DNA of 64,000 nucleotides from Nocardia inohanensis NBRC 100128. Lineage in GTDB: Bacteria; Actinomycetota; Actinomycetes; Mycobacteriales; Mycobacteriaceae. The notes under the pieces are model-generated. The model ran no database searches. It worked only from the letters and a program-made list of their open reading frames with translations, and was not told the origin of the DNA. The position numbers and the translations under genes are program-made. Position 1 is the stretch's first letter. Every line of letters begins with the position of its first letter. Below, one piece after another: positions 18,146 through 26,249 of the stretch. The stretch spans positions 89,900 through 153,899 of the forward strand of contig NZ_BDBK01000003.1 of assembly GCF_001612945.1 (NCBI RefSeq), written 5' to 3'.

Positions 18146-19042
18146 CTAGGAACGCACGCTATCGGGAATCGGCCCGGGTTCGGCACCCGTGACGATCGGA
18201 GCGCCGACCGCATTGGACCATTCGGTCCAGGAGCCGTCATAGTTACGCACCCCGGTCACGCCCAGCAGATAGGTGAGGACGAACCAGGTCAGCGCGGAGC
18301 GTTCGCCGATGCGCGAGTAGACCAGCGGGGCGATGCCTTCGGAGACGCCGCCGTAGATGACATCCAGTTCGGCGCGGGGGCGGAAGCGGGCGTCGGCGCC
18401 GACCGAGGAGGTCCAGGGAACATTGACGGCGGTGGGAATGTGACCGGCGCGCAGCGCCTGTTCCTCGGGGCGATCGAGGACCACGAGTTCGCCGGTGTAC
18501 TCGTCGAATGCGCGAGCGTCGATGAGCGGACGACCCAGGTGCGCCACCACGTCCCCACGGAACGCCCGGGCGGTCTTGTCGTCGCGATCGACGGTCGGGT
18601 ACTCGCCGAGTCCGGCGGACGGCACTTCGAAGGTGGTGTCGCGGGCCTCGGAGATCCAGGCGTCGCGCCCGCCGTCCAGCAGCCGGACGTCGGGGTGGCC
18701 GAAGAGTTCGAAAACCCAGAGCGTAGCGGCGGCGGTGCCATTGGATTTATCGCCGTAGATGACCACCGTGTCGTCGCGTCCGACCCCCTTGACACGCATG
18801 AGTTCTGCGAACCGCGCCCCATCCACTACGTCGCGGGTGCGAGGATCGATCAACTCGGTTCGCCAATCGATCTTGATGGCGCCGGGGACATGACCGATGT
18901 CGTATAGCAATATGTCTTCGTTGGACTCGATGATCTTGAGACCCGGCGCGCCGATGTTTGCCGACAGCCACTCCGTGGTTACTAGTCGTTCAGGATGTGC
19001 GTAGGAGCCGAATGAGTGGTGTGGATCCGGAGCGACGGGCAC
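18146..19042 (-). CDS. sseA: SseA-type thiosulfate sulfurtransferase homologue lacking the catalytic cysteine
   Basis: A 298-residue protein with two tandem rhodanese domains (residues about 20-130 and 165-290). The first has [10 protein letters not shown] and [11 protein letters not shown], the second [13 protein letters not shown]. The active-site loop of the second domain, normally C-R-I-G-E-R, reads [14 protein letters not shown]: Ser243 (codon TCG at 18314-18316) replaces the persulfide-forming Cys, and the first domain has no loop Cys either. The protein is otherwise intact and full length. By synteny (next to maf and accA3) it is the sseA orthologue, but rhodanese activity is doubtful. 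GTG start with AAGGA seven nt upstream. Divergent from a three-cysteine HTH regulator. Confidence 0.88.
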   Translation of the reverse strand: MPVAPDPHHSFGSYAHPERLVTTEWLSANIGAPGLKIIESNEDILLYDIGHVPGAIKIDWRTELIDPRTRDVVDGARFAELMRVKGVGRDDTVVIYGDKSNGTAAATLWVFELFGHPDVRLLDGGRDAWISEARDTTFEVPSAGLGEYPTVDRDDKTARAFRGDVVAHLGRPLIDARAFDEYTGELVVLDRPEEQALRAGHIPTAVNVPWTSSVGADARFRPRAELDVIYGGVSEGIAPLVYSRIGERSALTWFVLTYLLGVTGVRNYDGSWTEWSNAVGAPIVTGAEPGPIPDSVRS

Positions 19043-19130
19043 GGTGTGGTCCTTAGCGCGTGGTTGGGTGGACTGGGATGGCTTTCAGCGGTTCGAATCT
19101 CAACACCGATCGTAGGCAGATGGCGGTAAC

Positions 19131-19142
19131 GAAACTCGTTTC
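19131..19142. promoter_or_regulatory. Small dyad in sseA/HTH-regulator intergenic region
   Basis: GAAAC-TC-GTTTC lies midway in the 175-nt divergent promoter region of sseA and the HTH regulator. It is a candidate operator for the regulator, by position only. Confidence 0.3.
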
Positions 19143-19217
19143 AGATCACGAATCGGATGATTGGGCGAATTAAGCGCAGCTTCATCCGATAAAGTCTCCC
19201 GAGAGGAGGGGTGAGCT

Positions 19218-20054
19218 ATGTCCGATTCTTGGCCGCGACGACGACTGCTCGCGATCCTACGCGGCGCCAGCGAGCCTCTCGACGCGCAAGAACTGGCGCG
19301 CGTCACCGGCCAACATGTGACTACCGTCCGTTTCCATTTGGATGTGCTCACCAAGGAATCCCTGGTCCGCCAATTCCAGCAGCCACCGCGCGGCAGAGGC
19401 CGCCCGCGCATCGGATATACCGCTGTTCAGCGATCCGTCGGTTATCAGGAATTGGCACAGGTTCTCGCCGACCAGCTCGGCAGTGATCCGCGTCGCCGCT
19501 CCGAAGCCGCCGTCACCGCGGGCCGGGTCTGGGGCGCGAAAATGGAATCCGTCGACCAGCCGGTGGAATCGCTGGAAGACGCGAAAGATCTCACCATCAC
19601 CCTGATGTCCGAACTCGGATTCGCGCCCGAACGCGATCACGCCACCGAGACCGAGGAACAGGTCATGATCCGCATGACCGCGTGCCCGCTGCGGGAACTC
19701 GCCCGCACCCACTCCGAAGTGGTCTGCGGCGTACACCTGGGACTGATGCGAGAAGTATTGGACCGCAACGGCGCTCGCGACGAGGTGAGCGTGCGCCTGC
19801 ACCCCTTCGTGGAGCCCGAATTGTGCGTGGCCCGGCTGGAACTGCTGAAAGCGCGTCCGGCCGAAGCTCAGGCGAACGCGGAACAGGCCACCCCGACCAC
19901 GCCGGCCACCGAGAACGGCGAACCGCGGCTGGCGACCGCGACCAATCGCGTTGCGCCGCAACTGCGCAATACCGATCCGCAATTACGGAACGGGGACCCA
20001 CAATTCCGCAATGCCGACGCCCACCTCGGCAAGCAGTCGACGAACCAGCGGTAG
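19218..20054 (+). CDS. HTH transcriptional regulator with three conserved-type cysteines (COG2345/SufR-like)
   Basis: A 278-residue regulator. Residues 5-70 form a winged helix (RRRLLAILRGASEPLDAQELARVTGQHVTTVRFHLDVL) ending in the basic wing RGRGRPRIGY. The C-terminal domain carries Cys156 (TACPLREL), Cys170 (EVVCGVH) and Cys203 (ELCVARL), the layout of the COG2345 family, which includes the Fe-S cluster sensor SufR. Cluster or metal binding is an inference. The last 60 residues are low-complexity, with PQLRN repeats, and their 72 nt overlap the 3' end of maf on the other strand. Strong site GAGGAGGGG precedes the ATG. Divergent from sseA, its likely target. Confidence 0.82.
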   Translation: MSDSWPRRRLLAILRGASEPLDAQELARVTGQHVTTVRFHLDVLTKESLVRQFQQPPRGRGRPRIGYTAVQRSVGYQELAQVLADQLGSDPRRRSEAAVTAGRVWGAKMESVDQPVESLEDAKDLTITLMSELGFAPERDHATETEEQVMIRMTACPLRELARTHSEVVCGVHLGLMREVLDRNGARDEVSVRLHPFVEPELCVARLELLKARPAEAQANAEQATPTTPATENGEPRLATATNRVAPQLRNTDPQLRNGDPQFRNADAHLGKQSTNQR

Positions 20055-20633
20055 CCCGATACCGATCACGCTCGACGGATCACCGTCGATGCGATCCACG
20101 AACCAGCCGCCCCGGCCATCGAGGGTGAAGGCGCCGGCCACCTGGAGCGGCTCCTCCGACGCGATATAGGCATCGAGTTCGGCGGGCTCGGGTTTGGCGA
20201 AATGCACTGTGGTGGAGCTGCAATCGGCCGATTCGCCGACGATCGCGCCGTCGCGAATCCGCAGCACCGAATGCCCGGTCAGCAGATCCGCACTGCGCCC
20301 GGCCATTTCGGCCCAGCGCGCGCGAGCCACCTCGGCGGTGTGCGGTTTGCCTTGCAGCACCCCGTCCACGAGCAGCATCGAATCGCAGCCCACCACAATG
20401 GAATCGGGGAATTCGGCGGCCTCGGAACCTGCGGCGAAGATGGTCGCCGCCACATCCCGCGCCTTGGCCCGAGCCAGCTCGATCACGATCTGCTCGGGCG
20501 CGGTACCCGCGGGCAGTGCCGCGGCCACCGCGTCTTCATCGACATTCGATACCCGGACCACCGGCTCGATGCCCGCGTTGCGCAGCACACCGAGCCGTGC
20601 CGGGGACTGGGACCCCAGTACGAAGACCGTCAC
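19983..20633 (-). CDS. maf: Maf-family nucleotide pyrophosphatase
   Basis: A 216-residue Maf/Ham1-fold protein that hydrolyses non-canonical or excess nucleoside triphosphates. The N-terminal motif is VLGSQSPARLGVLRNAGI (family S-x-S-P-R-R/K), followed by the E/D cluster NVDEDA, VVGCDSMLLVDG (family D), and LLTGHSVLRI. The usual second Arg of SPRR is replaced by Leu-Gly, which may be within the mycolata variation. The GTG start lies 5 nt after the accE stop. Order accD5-accE-maf is the same as in M. tuberculosis Rv3280-Rv3282. Its last 72 nt are antisense to the HTH regulator tail. Confidence 0.9.
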   Translation of the reverse strand: MTVFVLGSQSPARLGVLRNAGIEPVVRVSNVDEDAVAAALPAGTAPEQIVIELARAKARDVAATIFAAGSEAAEFPDSIVVGCDSMLLVDGVLQGKPHTAEVARARWAEMAGRSADLLTGHSVLRIRDGAIVGESADCSSTTVHFAKPEPAELDAYIASEEPLQVAGAFTLDGRGGWFVDRIDGDPSSVIGIGLPLVRRLLAEVGVGIAELWVPVP

Positions 20634-20638
20634 GCCCG

Positions 20639-20965
20639 TCAGTCGCGCAGGTGCGACAGCGCCGGGAAGGCGTACGGGGAGAACGGGGCGGAGCCGCGGT
20701 GCAGCAGGGTGGGGCGGCCCCACATATCGGCCGGGCCGTTGTCGGCCGTGCCGTTGCCGGCGCTCGCCGAGGCGGCGGCGAACACGGCGACCAGCGCGGC
20801 GAGTTCGACATCGCTGGGATTGCCCTTGAGTACCTCGATGACCGGTCCGTTGCTCGACGGTTCGGTGGATTCGACGACGACGGCGGCCTCGACCGCGTCC
20901 AGTTCGTCGACCGCTAGATCCAACTCGGCGGCGCGCAGTACCTCTTCGTCAGCCATGGTCGTCAC
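20639..20965 (-). CDS. accE5: Acyl-CoA carboxylase epsilon subunit (AccE)
   Basis: A 108-residue non-catalytic subunit that stabilises the AccA3-AccD5 complex in mycolata. The N-terminal half is acidic and variable; the conserved core is VIEVLKGNPSDVELAALVAVFAA, close to the family signature (V-x-G-x-P-T/S-x-E-E-L-A-A-L). The C-terminus (DMWGRP...PFSPYAFPALSHLRD) matches the family ending W..P. The GTG at 20965 has AGGAGG nine nt upstream, better than the ATG three codons later. The GTG shares four nt with the stop of a possible 36- to 62-codon frame upstream. Followed by maf. Confidence 0.85.
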   Translation of the reverse strand: MTTMADEEVLRAAELDLAVDELDAVEAAVVVESTEPSSNGPVIEVLKGNPSDVELAALVAVFAAASASAGNGTADNGPADMWGRPTLLHRGSAPFSPYAFPALSHLRD

Positions 20966-21072
20966 AGCGCCAGTCCTCCTGTCCAATCACCGCCGGGGCG
21001 GTTATTCGCGGCCGGAAGATCTTCCCAGGCCCGCAAACGGTATTCGTTCCGGCCCTCGGAAACGAGAGCCAT
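20962..21072 (-). CDS. Possible small ORF between accD5 and accE
   Basis: A 36-codon frame starting MALVSEGRNEYRLRAWEDL. Its stop overlaps the accE GTG (GTGA), the arrangement of coupled genes. AAGGA touches its ATG, which is closer than normal. About 60 percent of its codons end in G or C, lower than real genes here, so it may only be leader sequence. An extension to 21150 (62 codons) looks less coding-like. Not recognised; weak call. Confidence 0.25.
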   Translation of the reverse strand: MALVSEGRNEYRLRAWEDLPAANNRPGGDWTGGLAL

Positions 21073-21168
21073 TCCTTCACCATCTTTGCTCGGATGAGGC
21101 GTTCGTGCGCGGTACGAGACACTTGTCCTACTGGACAGTGTGCGCCTCATACCGCGCTTATCGCCGAT

Positions 21169-22806
21169 TCAGAGCGGAATGTTGCCGTGCTTCTTGGGCG
21201 GCAGCGAGACCATCTTCCGCTCCAGCAGCCGCAGCGCCGAGACGATCTGGCCGCGGGTGTGCGAGGGCGGGATGACGGCGTCGACGTAGCCGCGCTCGGC
21301 CGCCACGTACGGGTTCACGAGGGTGTCCTCGTACTCGTTCTGCAGCTCGAGGCGCAGGGCGTCGACATCGTTGCCCTCGGCGGCGGCGGTCTGCAACTGC
21401 TTGCGGTAGACGAAACCGACCGCTCCGGATGCACCCATGACGGCGATCTGAGCCGTCGGCCACGCCAGGTTCACATCCGCGCCCATGTGCTTGGAACCCA
21501 TGACGTCGTACGCGCCGCCGTAAGCCTTGCGAGTAATGATTGTGATCTTGCCCACAGTGGCCTCACCGTAGGCATAGAGCAGCTTCGCGCCGCGGCGGAT
21601 GATGCCGTTGTACTCCTGGCCGGTGCCCGGCAGGAAGCCCGGCACATCCACCAGGGTGATGATCGGGATATTGAAGGCGTCGCAGGTGCGCACGAAGCGC
21701 GCGGCCTTCTCCGAGGCGTCGATATCCAGGCAGCCCGCGAACTGCGAGGGCTGGTTGGCCACGAAGCCGACGCTGCGGCCGTCGATGCGGGCGTAGCCGA
21801 TGATGATGTTCATCGCGCGCTCGGCCTGCACCTCCAGGAACTCCTCGTCATCCACCAGGCGCTTGATGACCTCGTGCATGTCGTAGGGCTGGTTCGGCGA
21901 GTCCGGGACGATGGTGTCCAGCTCGAGGTCGGCCTCGGTGAGGTTCTCCTCGATGGCGCCCGCGGCGGCGGTGGCCGGGAAGCGCGGGGCCTCGGCGCGG
22001 TTGTTGCTGGGCAGGTAGGACAGCAGATCGCGGACGTAGTCCAGGGCGTCCTGCTCGCCGGAGGCGACGTAGTGCGCGACACCGGACTTCACCATGTGGG
22101 TGTGGGCGCCGCCCAGCTCCTCCATGGTCACTTCTTCACCGGTGACGGTCTTGATCACGTCGGGGCCGGTGACGAACATCTGCGAGGTCTGGTCGACCAT
22201 GACCACGAAGTCGGTCAGGGCGGGCGAGTAGACGTGGCCACCCGCGGCCGGGCCCATGATCAGCGAGATCTGCGGGATCACGCCGGAAGCCTGAATGTTC
22301 CGGTGGAAGATCTCACCGTAAAGACCCAGGGAGACAACGCCTTCCTGGATGCGCGCGCCGGCGCCCTCGTTGATGCCGACCAGCGGACGACCGGTCTTGA
22401 GCGCCAGGTCCATCACCTTGACGATCTTCTCGCCGTAGACCTCGCCGAGCGAGCCGCCGAAGACGGTGACGTCCTGGGAGAAGATGCAGACGTCGCGGCC
22501 GTCGATGGTGCCGTAACCGGTCACCACGCCGTCGCCGAGCGGACGCTGGTTCTCCAGGCCGAAATTCACGCTGCGATGCCGTGCCAGCGCGTCGAGCTCG
22601 ACGAAGGAACCCTCGTCCAGCAGGGCGAGAATGCGCTCGCGCGCGGTCATCTTGCCCTTGGCGTGCACCTTGTCGACCGCGGCCTCACCCATCGGGTGCT
22701 TGGCTTCATCCAGCCGATTGCGCAGGTCAGCCAGCTTGCCGGCGGTGGTGTGGATATCAGGGGCGCCCGCCGACCCCGGCGAAGGCTGCTGCTGGACACT
22801 CGTCAT
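21169..22806 (-). CDS. accD5: Propionyl-CoA carboxylase beta subunit AccD5
   Basis: A 545-residue carboxyltransferase that moves CO2 from carboxybiotin to propionyl-CoA (and acetyl-CoA), making methylmalonyl-CoA for methyl-branched lipids. N-terminal crotonase-like half: [57 protein letters not shown]-terminal half: [69 protein letters not shown]. Length equals mycobacterial AccD5 (548). The ATG has no Shine-Dalgarno, but a TACACT -10 box lies 7 nt upstream, so the transcript is probably leaderless. AccE is encoded 204 nt downstream. Confidence 0.95.
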   Translation of the reverse strand: MTSVQQQPSPGSAGAPDIHTTAGKLADLRNRLDEAKHPMGEAAVDKVHAKGKMTARERILALLDEGSFVELDALARHRSVNFGLENQRPLGDGVVTGYGTIDGRDVCIFSQDVTVFGGSLGEVYGEKIVKVMDLALKTGRPLVGINEGAGARIQEGVVSLGLYGEIFHRNIQASGVIPQISLIMGPAAGGHVYSPALTDFVVMVDQTSQMFVTGPDVIKTVTGEEVTMEELGGAHTHMVKSGVAHYVASGEQDALDYVRDLLSYLPSNNRAEAPRFPATAAAGAIEENLTEADLELDTIVPDSPNQPYDMHEVIKRLVDDEEFLEVQAERAMNIIIGYARIDGRSVGFVANQPSQFAGCLDIDASEKAARFVRTCDAFNIPIITLVDVPGFLPGTGQEYNGIIRRGAKLLYAYGEATVGKITIITRKAYGGAYDVMGSKHMGADVNLAWPTAQIAVMGASGAVGFVYRKQLQTAAAEGNDVDALRLELQNEYEDTLVNPYVAAERGYVDAVIPPSHTRGQIVSALRLLERKMVSLPPKKHGNIPL

Positions 22807-22813
22807 GACGGGG

Positions 22814-22819
22814 AGTGTA
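22814..22819 (-). promoter_or_regulatory. -10 box of leaderless accD5 promoter
   Basis: TACACT on the minus strand, seven nt before the accD5 ATG. Confidence 0.55.
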
Positions 22820-22830
22820 ACCAGTACCAG

Positions 22831-22888
22831 AGCCCCTTTGTAATCCCGTAGGGGCTACTGGCGGGTATGGTTATTGACTGCCTGCCAG
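22831..22888. promoter_or_regulatory. Two inverted repeats upstream of accD5
   Basis: AGCCCCT (22831-22837) pairs with AGGGGCT (22850-22856), and CTGGCGGG (22858-22865) pairs with CCTGCCAG (22881-22888) with one mismatch. Both lie at or above the expected -35 of the accD5 promoter and after the stop of the upstream gene, so they could be operators or a terminator. Confidence 0.4.
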
Positions 22889-22966
22889 TTAAAACGCCCT
22901 GGTAGAGGCAGGAATTGGGGCGGAAATCACGCGTGTTCCAAAATGCCGGGCACATCCTTGGAGCCT

Positions 22967-24166
22967 TCAGCGCATGACGCCGGTATGGCCGGTGGAGTAT
23001 CGGCCGGGCTGCGGCCACACGGTCAGGCCGTGCGCACCCTTGCCGACCTTGATGCGGGCCAAGAGTTTCCACTCGACGATGTCGATGGCGTAGACCTCGC
23101 CGTGGTAGCGGCCCGAGACCCAGAACACGCGGCCGTCGGCGGAGAGATTGCCCATATCGGGGCTGCCGCCGCCGGGGAGCTGCCATTTGCGCACCAGCTG
23201 ATTCGCGGCGAAGTCCCAGACCGAGATGCTGCCCTCGTGCCGGTTGGTGATGAGCATCTGCTTGGAGTCGCGGGTGATGTACAGGCCGTGGGTGCCGTGC
23301 CCGGTCTCCAGGAAGCCGGTGTTGTCGAAGGTCGCGGCATCGAAGACGTAGATGCCGTTGGCGACCATGTCGGCGACGTAGAAGGTGCGGCCGTCGGGTG
23401 AGAGCTTCACGTCCTGCGGCTTGCCGTTGCGCCCGCCGGGCAGGTCGATCATGCGCACCAGGGCCAGGTTCGCGATGTCCACGACCGCCATCCGCCCGCT
23501 GAATTCGCAACTGGTGAGCGCGAACCGGCCGTCGGCGGTGAAGTCCATGTGGTTGACGCCGCCGCAATCGGGGACGGCGATGGCGTTCAGCTTCTGCCAG
23601 CTGTGCGGGTCGTAGAGGTCGAGCGAGCGATCGGCCTCGGCGACCACGAGCGCGTATTTGCCGTCGGGGGTGAAGTACATGTTGTACGGGTCGCGGACCG
23701 GAATCGGTTCGCCCGCTTTGCCGGTGCGCGGATCGATGGGCAGCAGGCTGCCGCTGCCGATGGGCAGATCGTTGTTGGCGTAGAGCATCTGCATGTCGTA
23801 GGCGGGTACGACGTGCTGCGGTTCGTGACCGCCGGCCGGGTAGTTGTCGACGACCTCGAAGGTGGCCTGGTCGATGACGGTGATGGTGTGGGACTCGCTG
23901 TTGGGCACGTAGACGCGCGGCAGGTGATCGGCGACGGCGGGGCTGAGTTCGCGGGCACCCGCGTAGACGTCGGTGGGTGAGAGCGGCGGCGGCATGCCGG
24001 GCAGCAGCGCGGGTGGTTCGGTGGTGGCGGCAGCGGCGGAAGTGCTGGCGGGCGCGGCCGTGGTCGGGCTGTCCACGGTGCCCGCATTACTGCCCGAGCA
24101 ACCGGCCAGCAGCAGTAGGGAGCAGAGCAGGACCGGACGAGCACGGTGCGCGATCACGCGACGCAC
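22967..24166 (-). CDS. YVTN-type beta-propeller lipoprotein
   Basis: A 399-residue exported lipoprotein. The N-terminus RPVLLCSLLLLAGCSGSN contains the lipobox LLAGC, so the mature Cys would be lipidated outside the membrane. A Thr/Ala/Pro linker of about 40 residues leads to a seven-bladed propeller with repeated motifs: PRVYVPNSESHTITVID, YFTPDGKYALVVAEADRSLDLYD, DFTADGRFALTSCEFSGRMAVVD, KLSPDGRTFYVADMVANGIYVFD, ITRDSKQMLITNRHEGSISVWD. No catalytic residues stand out; YncE-like role (ligand or protein binding) is only inferred. GTG at 24166 is uncertain; another GTG is three codons later. Lies downstream of lat. Confidence 0.82.
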   Translation of the reverse strand: MRRVIAHRARPVLLCSLLLLAGCSGSNAGTVDSPTTAAPASTSAAAATTEPPALLPGMPPPLSPTDVYAGARELSPAVADHLPRVYVPNSESHTITVIDQATFEVVDNYPAGGHEPQHVVPAYDMQMLYANNDLPIGSGSLLPIDPRTGKAGEPIPVRDPYNMYFTPDGKYALVVAEADRSLDLYDPHSWQKLNAIAVPDCGGVNHMDFTADGRFALTSCEFSGRMAVVDIANLALVRMIDLPGGRNGKPQDVKLSPDGRTFYVADMVANGIYVFDAATFDNTGFLETGHGTHGLYITRDSKQMLITNRHEGSISVWDFAANQLVRKWQLPGGGSPDMGNLSADGRVFWVSGRYHGEVYAIDIVEWKLLARIKVGKGAHGLTVWPQPGRYSTGHTGVMR

Positions 24167-24332
24167 CGTGTCAGACCGGCATGGCGGGGAGCTGACATGT
24201 GCTCGAACTTTAGGTGCGCACATGGGATTCGGCGGCGGGTTCACGGAGTGTCGCCCGGCGGCACGCGGTTCCGGCGAATGCCTCGACGGGCGCCAACCGG
24301 GCGACTCGGACATGAACCGACCGCCTTGTGGC

Positions 24333-25673
24333 TCAGGGCAATACGCGCTCCAGCGCATCCACGGCCTCGTCCAGTTCCGCCGTGGTTACCGTGAGCGGCG
24401 GGCGGAAGCGGATGCCCCGCTCCCCCGTGCCGAGCAGCAGCACACGCTCCTGCTCGCGCAGTGCCGTCACCACGCTGTCGCGCAGTCGCGCGGATTCGAG
24501 GGTGAGGGCGCACATCAGGCCGCGGCCGCGCGGATCGCTCACTTCGGGATGCCGCTCGGCCACCTCGGTCAGCCGTTGCAGCAGGTGCGGTCCGAGAATG
24601 CGTGCCCGATCCACCAGGTGCTCGTGCTCGATCACCTCGAAGACGCGGCGGGCGCGGACCATATCGGTCAGGTTGCCGCCCCAGGTGGAGTTCAGCCGCG
24701 AGCTGACGTGAAAGACGTTGTCGGGCACCTCATCCACCCGGCCGCCCGCCATGATGCCGCAGACCTGTGTCTTCTTACCGAAGGCGACCACGTCCGGTTG
24801 CACGTCGAGCTGTTGATAGGCCCACATGGTGCCGGTCATGCCGACGCCGGTCTGCACCTCGTCGAGGATGAACAGCGCGTCGTTGGCGTGGCACAGCTGC
24901 TGGACGGCCCGCAGGAACTCCGGCCGCAGGTGCCGGTCGCCGCCTTCGCCCTGAATCGGCTCGGCGATGAAACATGCTATGTCGTAGGGGTTTTCGGCGA
25001 AGGCGCGCTCGATCTGGTCGAGGGCGCGGCGTTCGGCCGCTTCGATATCCGGATGGTCCGGCCCGACATACGGCGTGTCGATGCGCGGCCAATCGAACTT
25101 GGGGAAGCGCGCGGTCTTCACCGGATCGGTATTGGTGAGCGAGAGCGTGTACCCGGTGCGGCCGTGGAACGCACCGGTCAGGTGCAGCACCTTGGTGCCG
25201 AGTTCGCTTGGGCGTCCGTGCATCTCGTTGTGCCGGGACTTCCAGTCGAAGGCCGCCTTGAGCGCGTTCTCCACCGCGAGTCCGCCGCCGTCGATGAAGA
25301 ACAGGTGCGGTAGCCGCGGATCACCGAGGACGCGCGCGAAAGTCTCTATGAAGCGCGCCATTTCGACGGTGTAGACGTCGGAGTTGCTGGGTTTGTTCAG
25401 CGCCGCGGCGGTCAGGCTCGATAGGAACCTACGGTCCCCGGCCAGCGCCGGATGGTTCATGCCCAGCGCCGAGGAGGCGAAGAACCCGAACATGTCCAGG
25501 TAGGGGGTGCCGTCCCGCGCGTCCACCAGCCGGCGGCCGCGTGATTTGCGCAGGTCGAGCACCAGATCGAAACCGTCCGCGAGAATGCTCGCGGACAGGA
25601 TGTCATGCACCCGGGCGGGGGTGATCAGTGGCGTTTCGGCAACCGCCCCGAGCCGATCGACTTCGAGCGTCAC
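24333..25673 (-). CDS. lat: L-lysine 6-transaminase (lysine epsilon-aminotransferase)
   Basis: A 446-residue class III PLP aminotransferase that moves the epsilon-amino group of lysine to 2-oxoglutarate, giving 2-aminoadipate semialdehyde/piperideine-6-carboxylate. Visible: FIDGGGLAVENALKAAFDWKSRHNE, TGAFHGRTGYTLSLTNT, AEPIQGEGGDRH, LILDEVQTG-like FILDEVQTGVGMTG, the PLP Lys in VAFGKKTQVCG, and FHVSSRLNSTWGGNL, which is specific to Lat. Length equals M. tuberculosis Lat (449). GTG start 7 nt after TACGCT. Adjacent to an Lrp regulator and, across it, to Pcd, which uses its product. Confidence 0.95.
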   Translation of the reverse strand: MTLEVDRLGAVAETPLITPARVHDILSASILADGFDLVLDLRKSRGRRLVDARDGTPYLDMFGFFASSALGMNHPALAGDRRFLSSLTAAALNKPSNSDVYTVEMARFIETFARVLGDPRLPHLFFIDGGGLAVENALKAAFDWKSRHNEMHGRPSELGTKVLHLTGAFHGRTGYTLSLTNTDPVKTARFPKFDWPRIDTPYVGPDHPDIEAAERRALDQIERAFAENPYDIACFIAEPIQGEGGDRHLRPEFLRAVQQLCHANDALFILDEVQTGVGMTGTMWAYQQLDVQPDVVAFGKKTQVCGIMAGGRVDEVPDNVFHVSSRLNSTWGGNLTDMVRARRVFEVIEHEHLVDRARILGPHLLQRLTEVAERHPEVSDPRGRGLMCALTLESARLRDSVVTALREQERVLLLGTGERGIRFRPPLTVTTAELDEAVDALERVLP

Positions 25674-25680
25674 GCCGCCC

Positions 25681-25686
25681 AGCGTA
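25681..25686 (-). promoter_or_regulatory. -10 box of leaderless lat promoter
   Basis: TACGCT on the minus strand, seven nt before the GTG at 25673, in an AT-rich 65-nt gap where the Lrp regulator probably binds. Confidence 0.55.
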
Positions 25687-25738
25687 AATGAATTTTTACG
25701 GGCACGCCCGAAAAGGCAGGAAAGATTACGGAAGTTGC

Positions 25739-26191
25739 CTACTTGTCATAGAATGTCTGCAAAATGATCGTGCTTCGAGTCCGGACATTTGCCGTCGCGC
25801 GGATCTCTTGCAACAGCTGCTCCAGGTGCCGGGGGGACGCCACCCGCACCAGCAGCACGTAGCTCTCGTCCCCGGCGACCGAATGGCAGGCCTCGATGCC
25901 CGGAATGTGCTGTAGCAGCGCGGGTGCGTCGTCGGGCTGCGACGGGTCGAGAGGAGTGATCGCGACGAATGCGGACAGCATCTGCCCCAGCGCCTCGGGG
26001 TCTACATTGGCCGTATAGCCGCGAATCACGCCCCGAGCCTCCAATCGGCGCACCCGCGACTGCACCGCGGACACCGAAAGGTTGGCCTTCTCGGCCAGAT
26101 TCGACAACGTGGCGCGACCATCGGCAATCAGCTCACGGATCAGCAGTCGATCGATGTCGTCGAGTACGGGTTTCGCCGGTGTATCCGCCAT
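25739..26191 (-). CDS. lrpA: Lrp/AsnC-family transcriptional regulator
   Basis: A 150-residue feast/famine regulator. N-terminal HTH (DDIDRLLIRELIADGRATLSNLAEKANLSVSAVQSRVRRLEARGVIRGY) and C-terminal RAM ligand domain (FVAITPLDPSQ...ALLQHIPGIEACHSVAGDESYVLLVRV). Same length and place as M. tuberculosis LrpA (Rv3291c), which binds the lat promoter and responds to amino acids, so control of lat and probably pcd is expected. ATG 6 nt after TAGCCT. Divergent from pcd with a 58-nt gap. Confidence 0.93.
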   Translation of the reverse strand: MADTPAKPVLDDIDRLLIRELIADGRATLSNLAEKANLSVSAVQSRVRRLEARGVIRGYTANVDPEALGQMLSAFVAITPLDPSQPDDAPALLQHIPGIEACHSVAGDESYVLLVRVASPRHLEQLLQEIRATANVRTRSTIILQTFYDK

Positions 26192-26197
26192 CAGCGA

Positions 26198-26203
26198 AGG
26201 CTA
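26198..26203 (-). promoter_or_regulatory. -10 box of leaderless lrp promoter
   Basis: TAGCCT on the minus strand, six nt before the ATG at 26191, in the divergent lrp/pcd promoter region. Confidence 0.55.
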
Positions 26204-26249
26204 ACGCAGCAAAGAGAACTCGTGGCCGGAACCCATCCTGGAGCATGTT

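Noticed and set aside
21094..22851. A 585-codon open frame on the plus strand opposite accD5
   Set aside because: A shadow of accD5 with Val/Asp/His/Gly bias and no recognisable domain.
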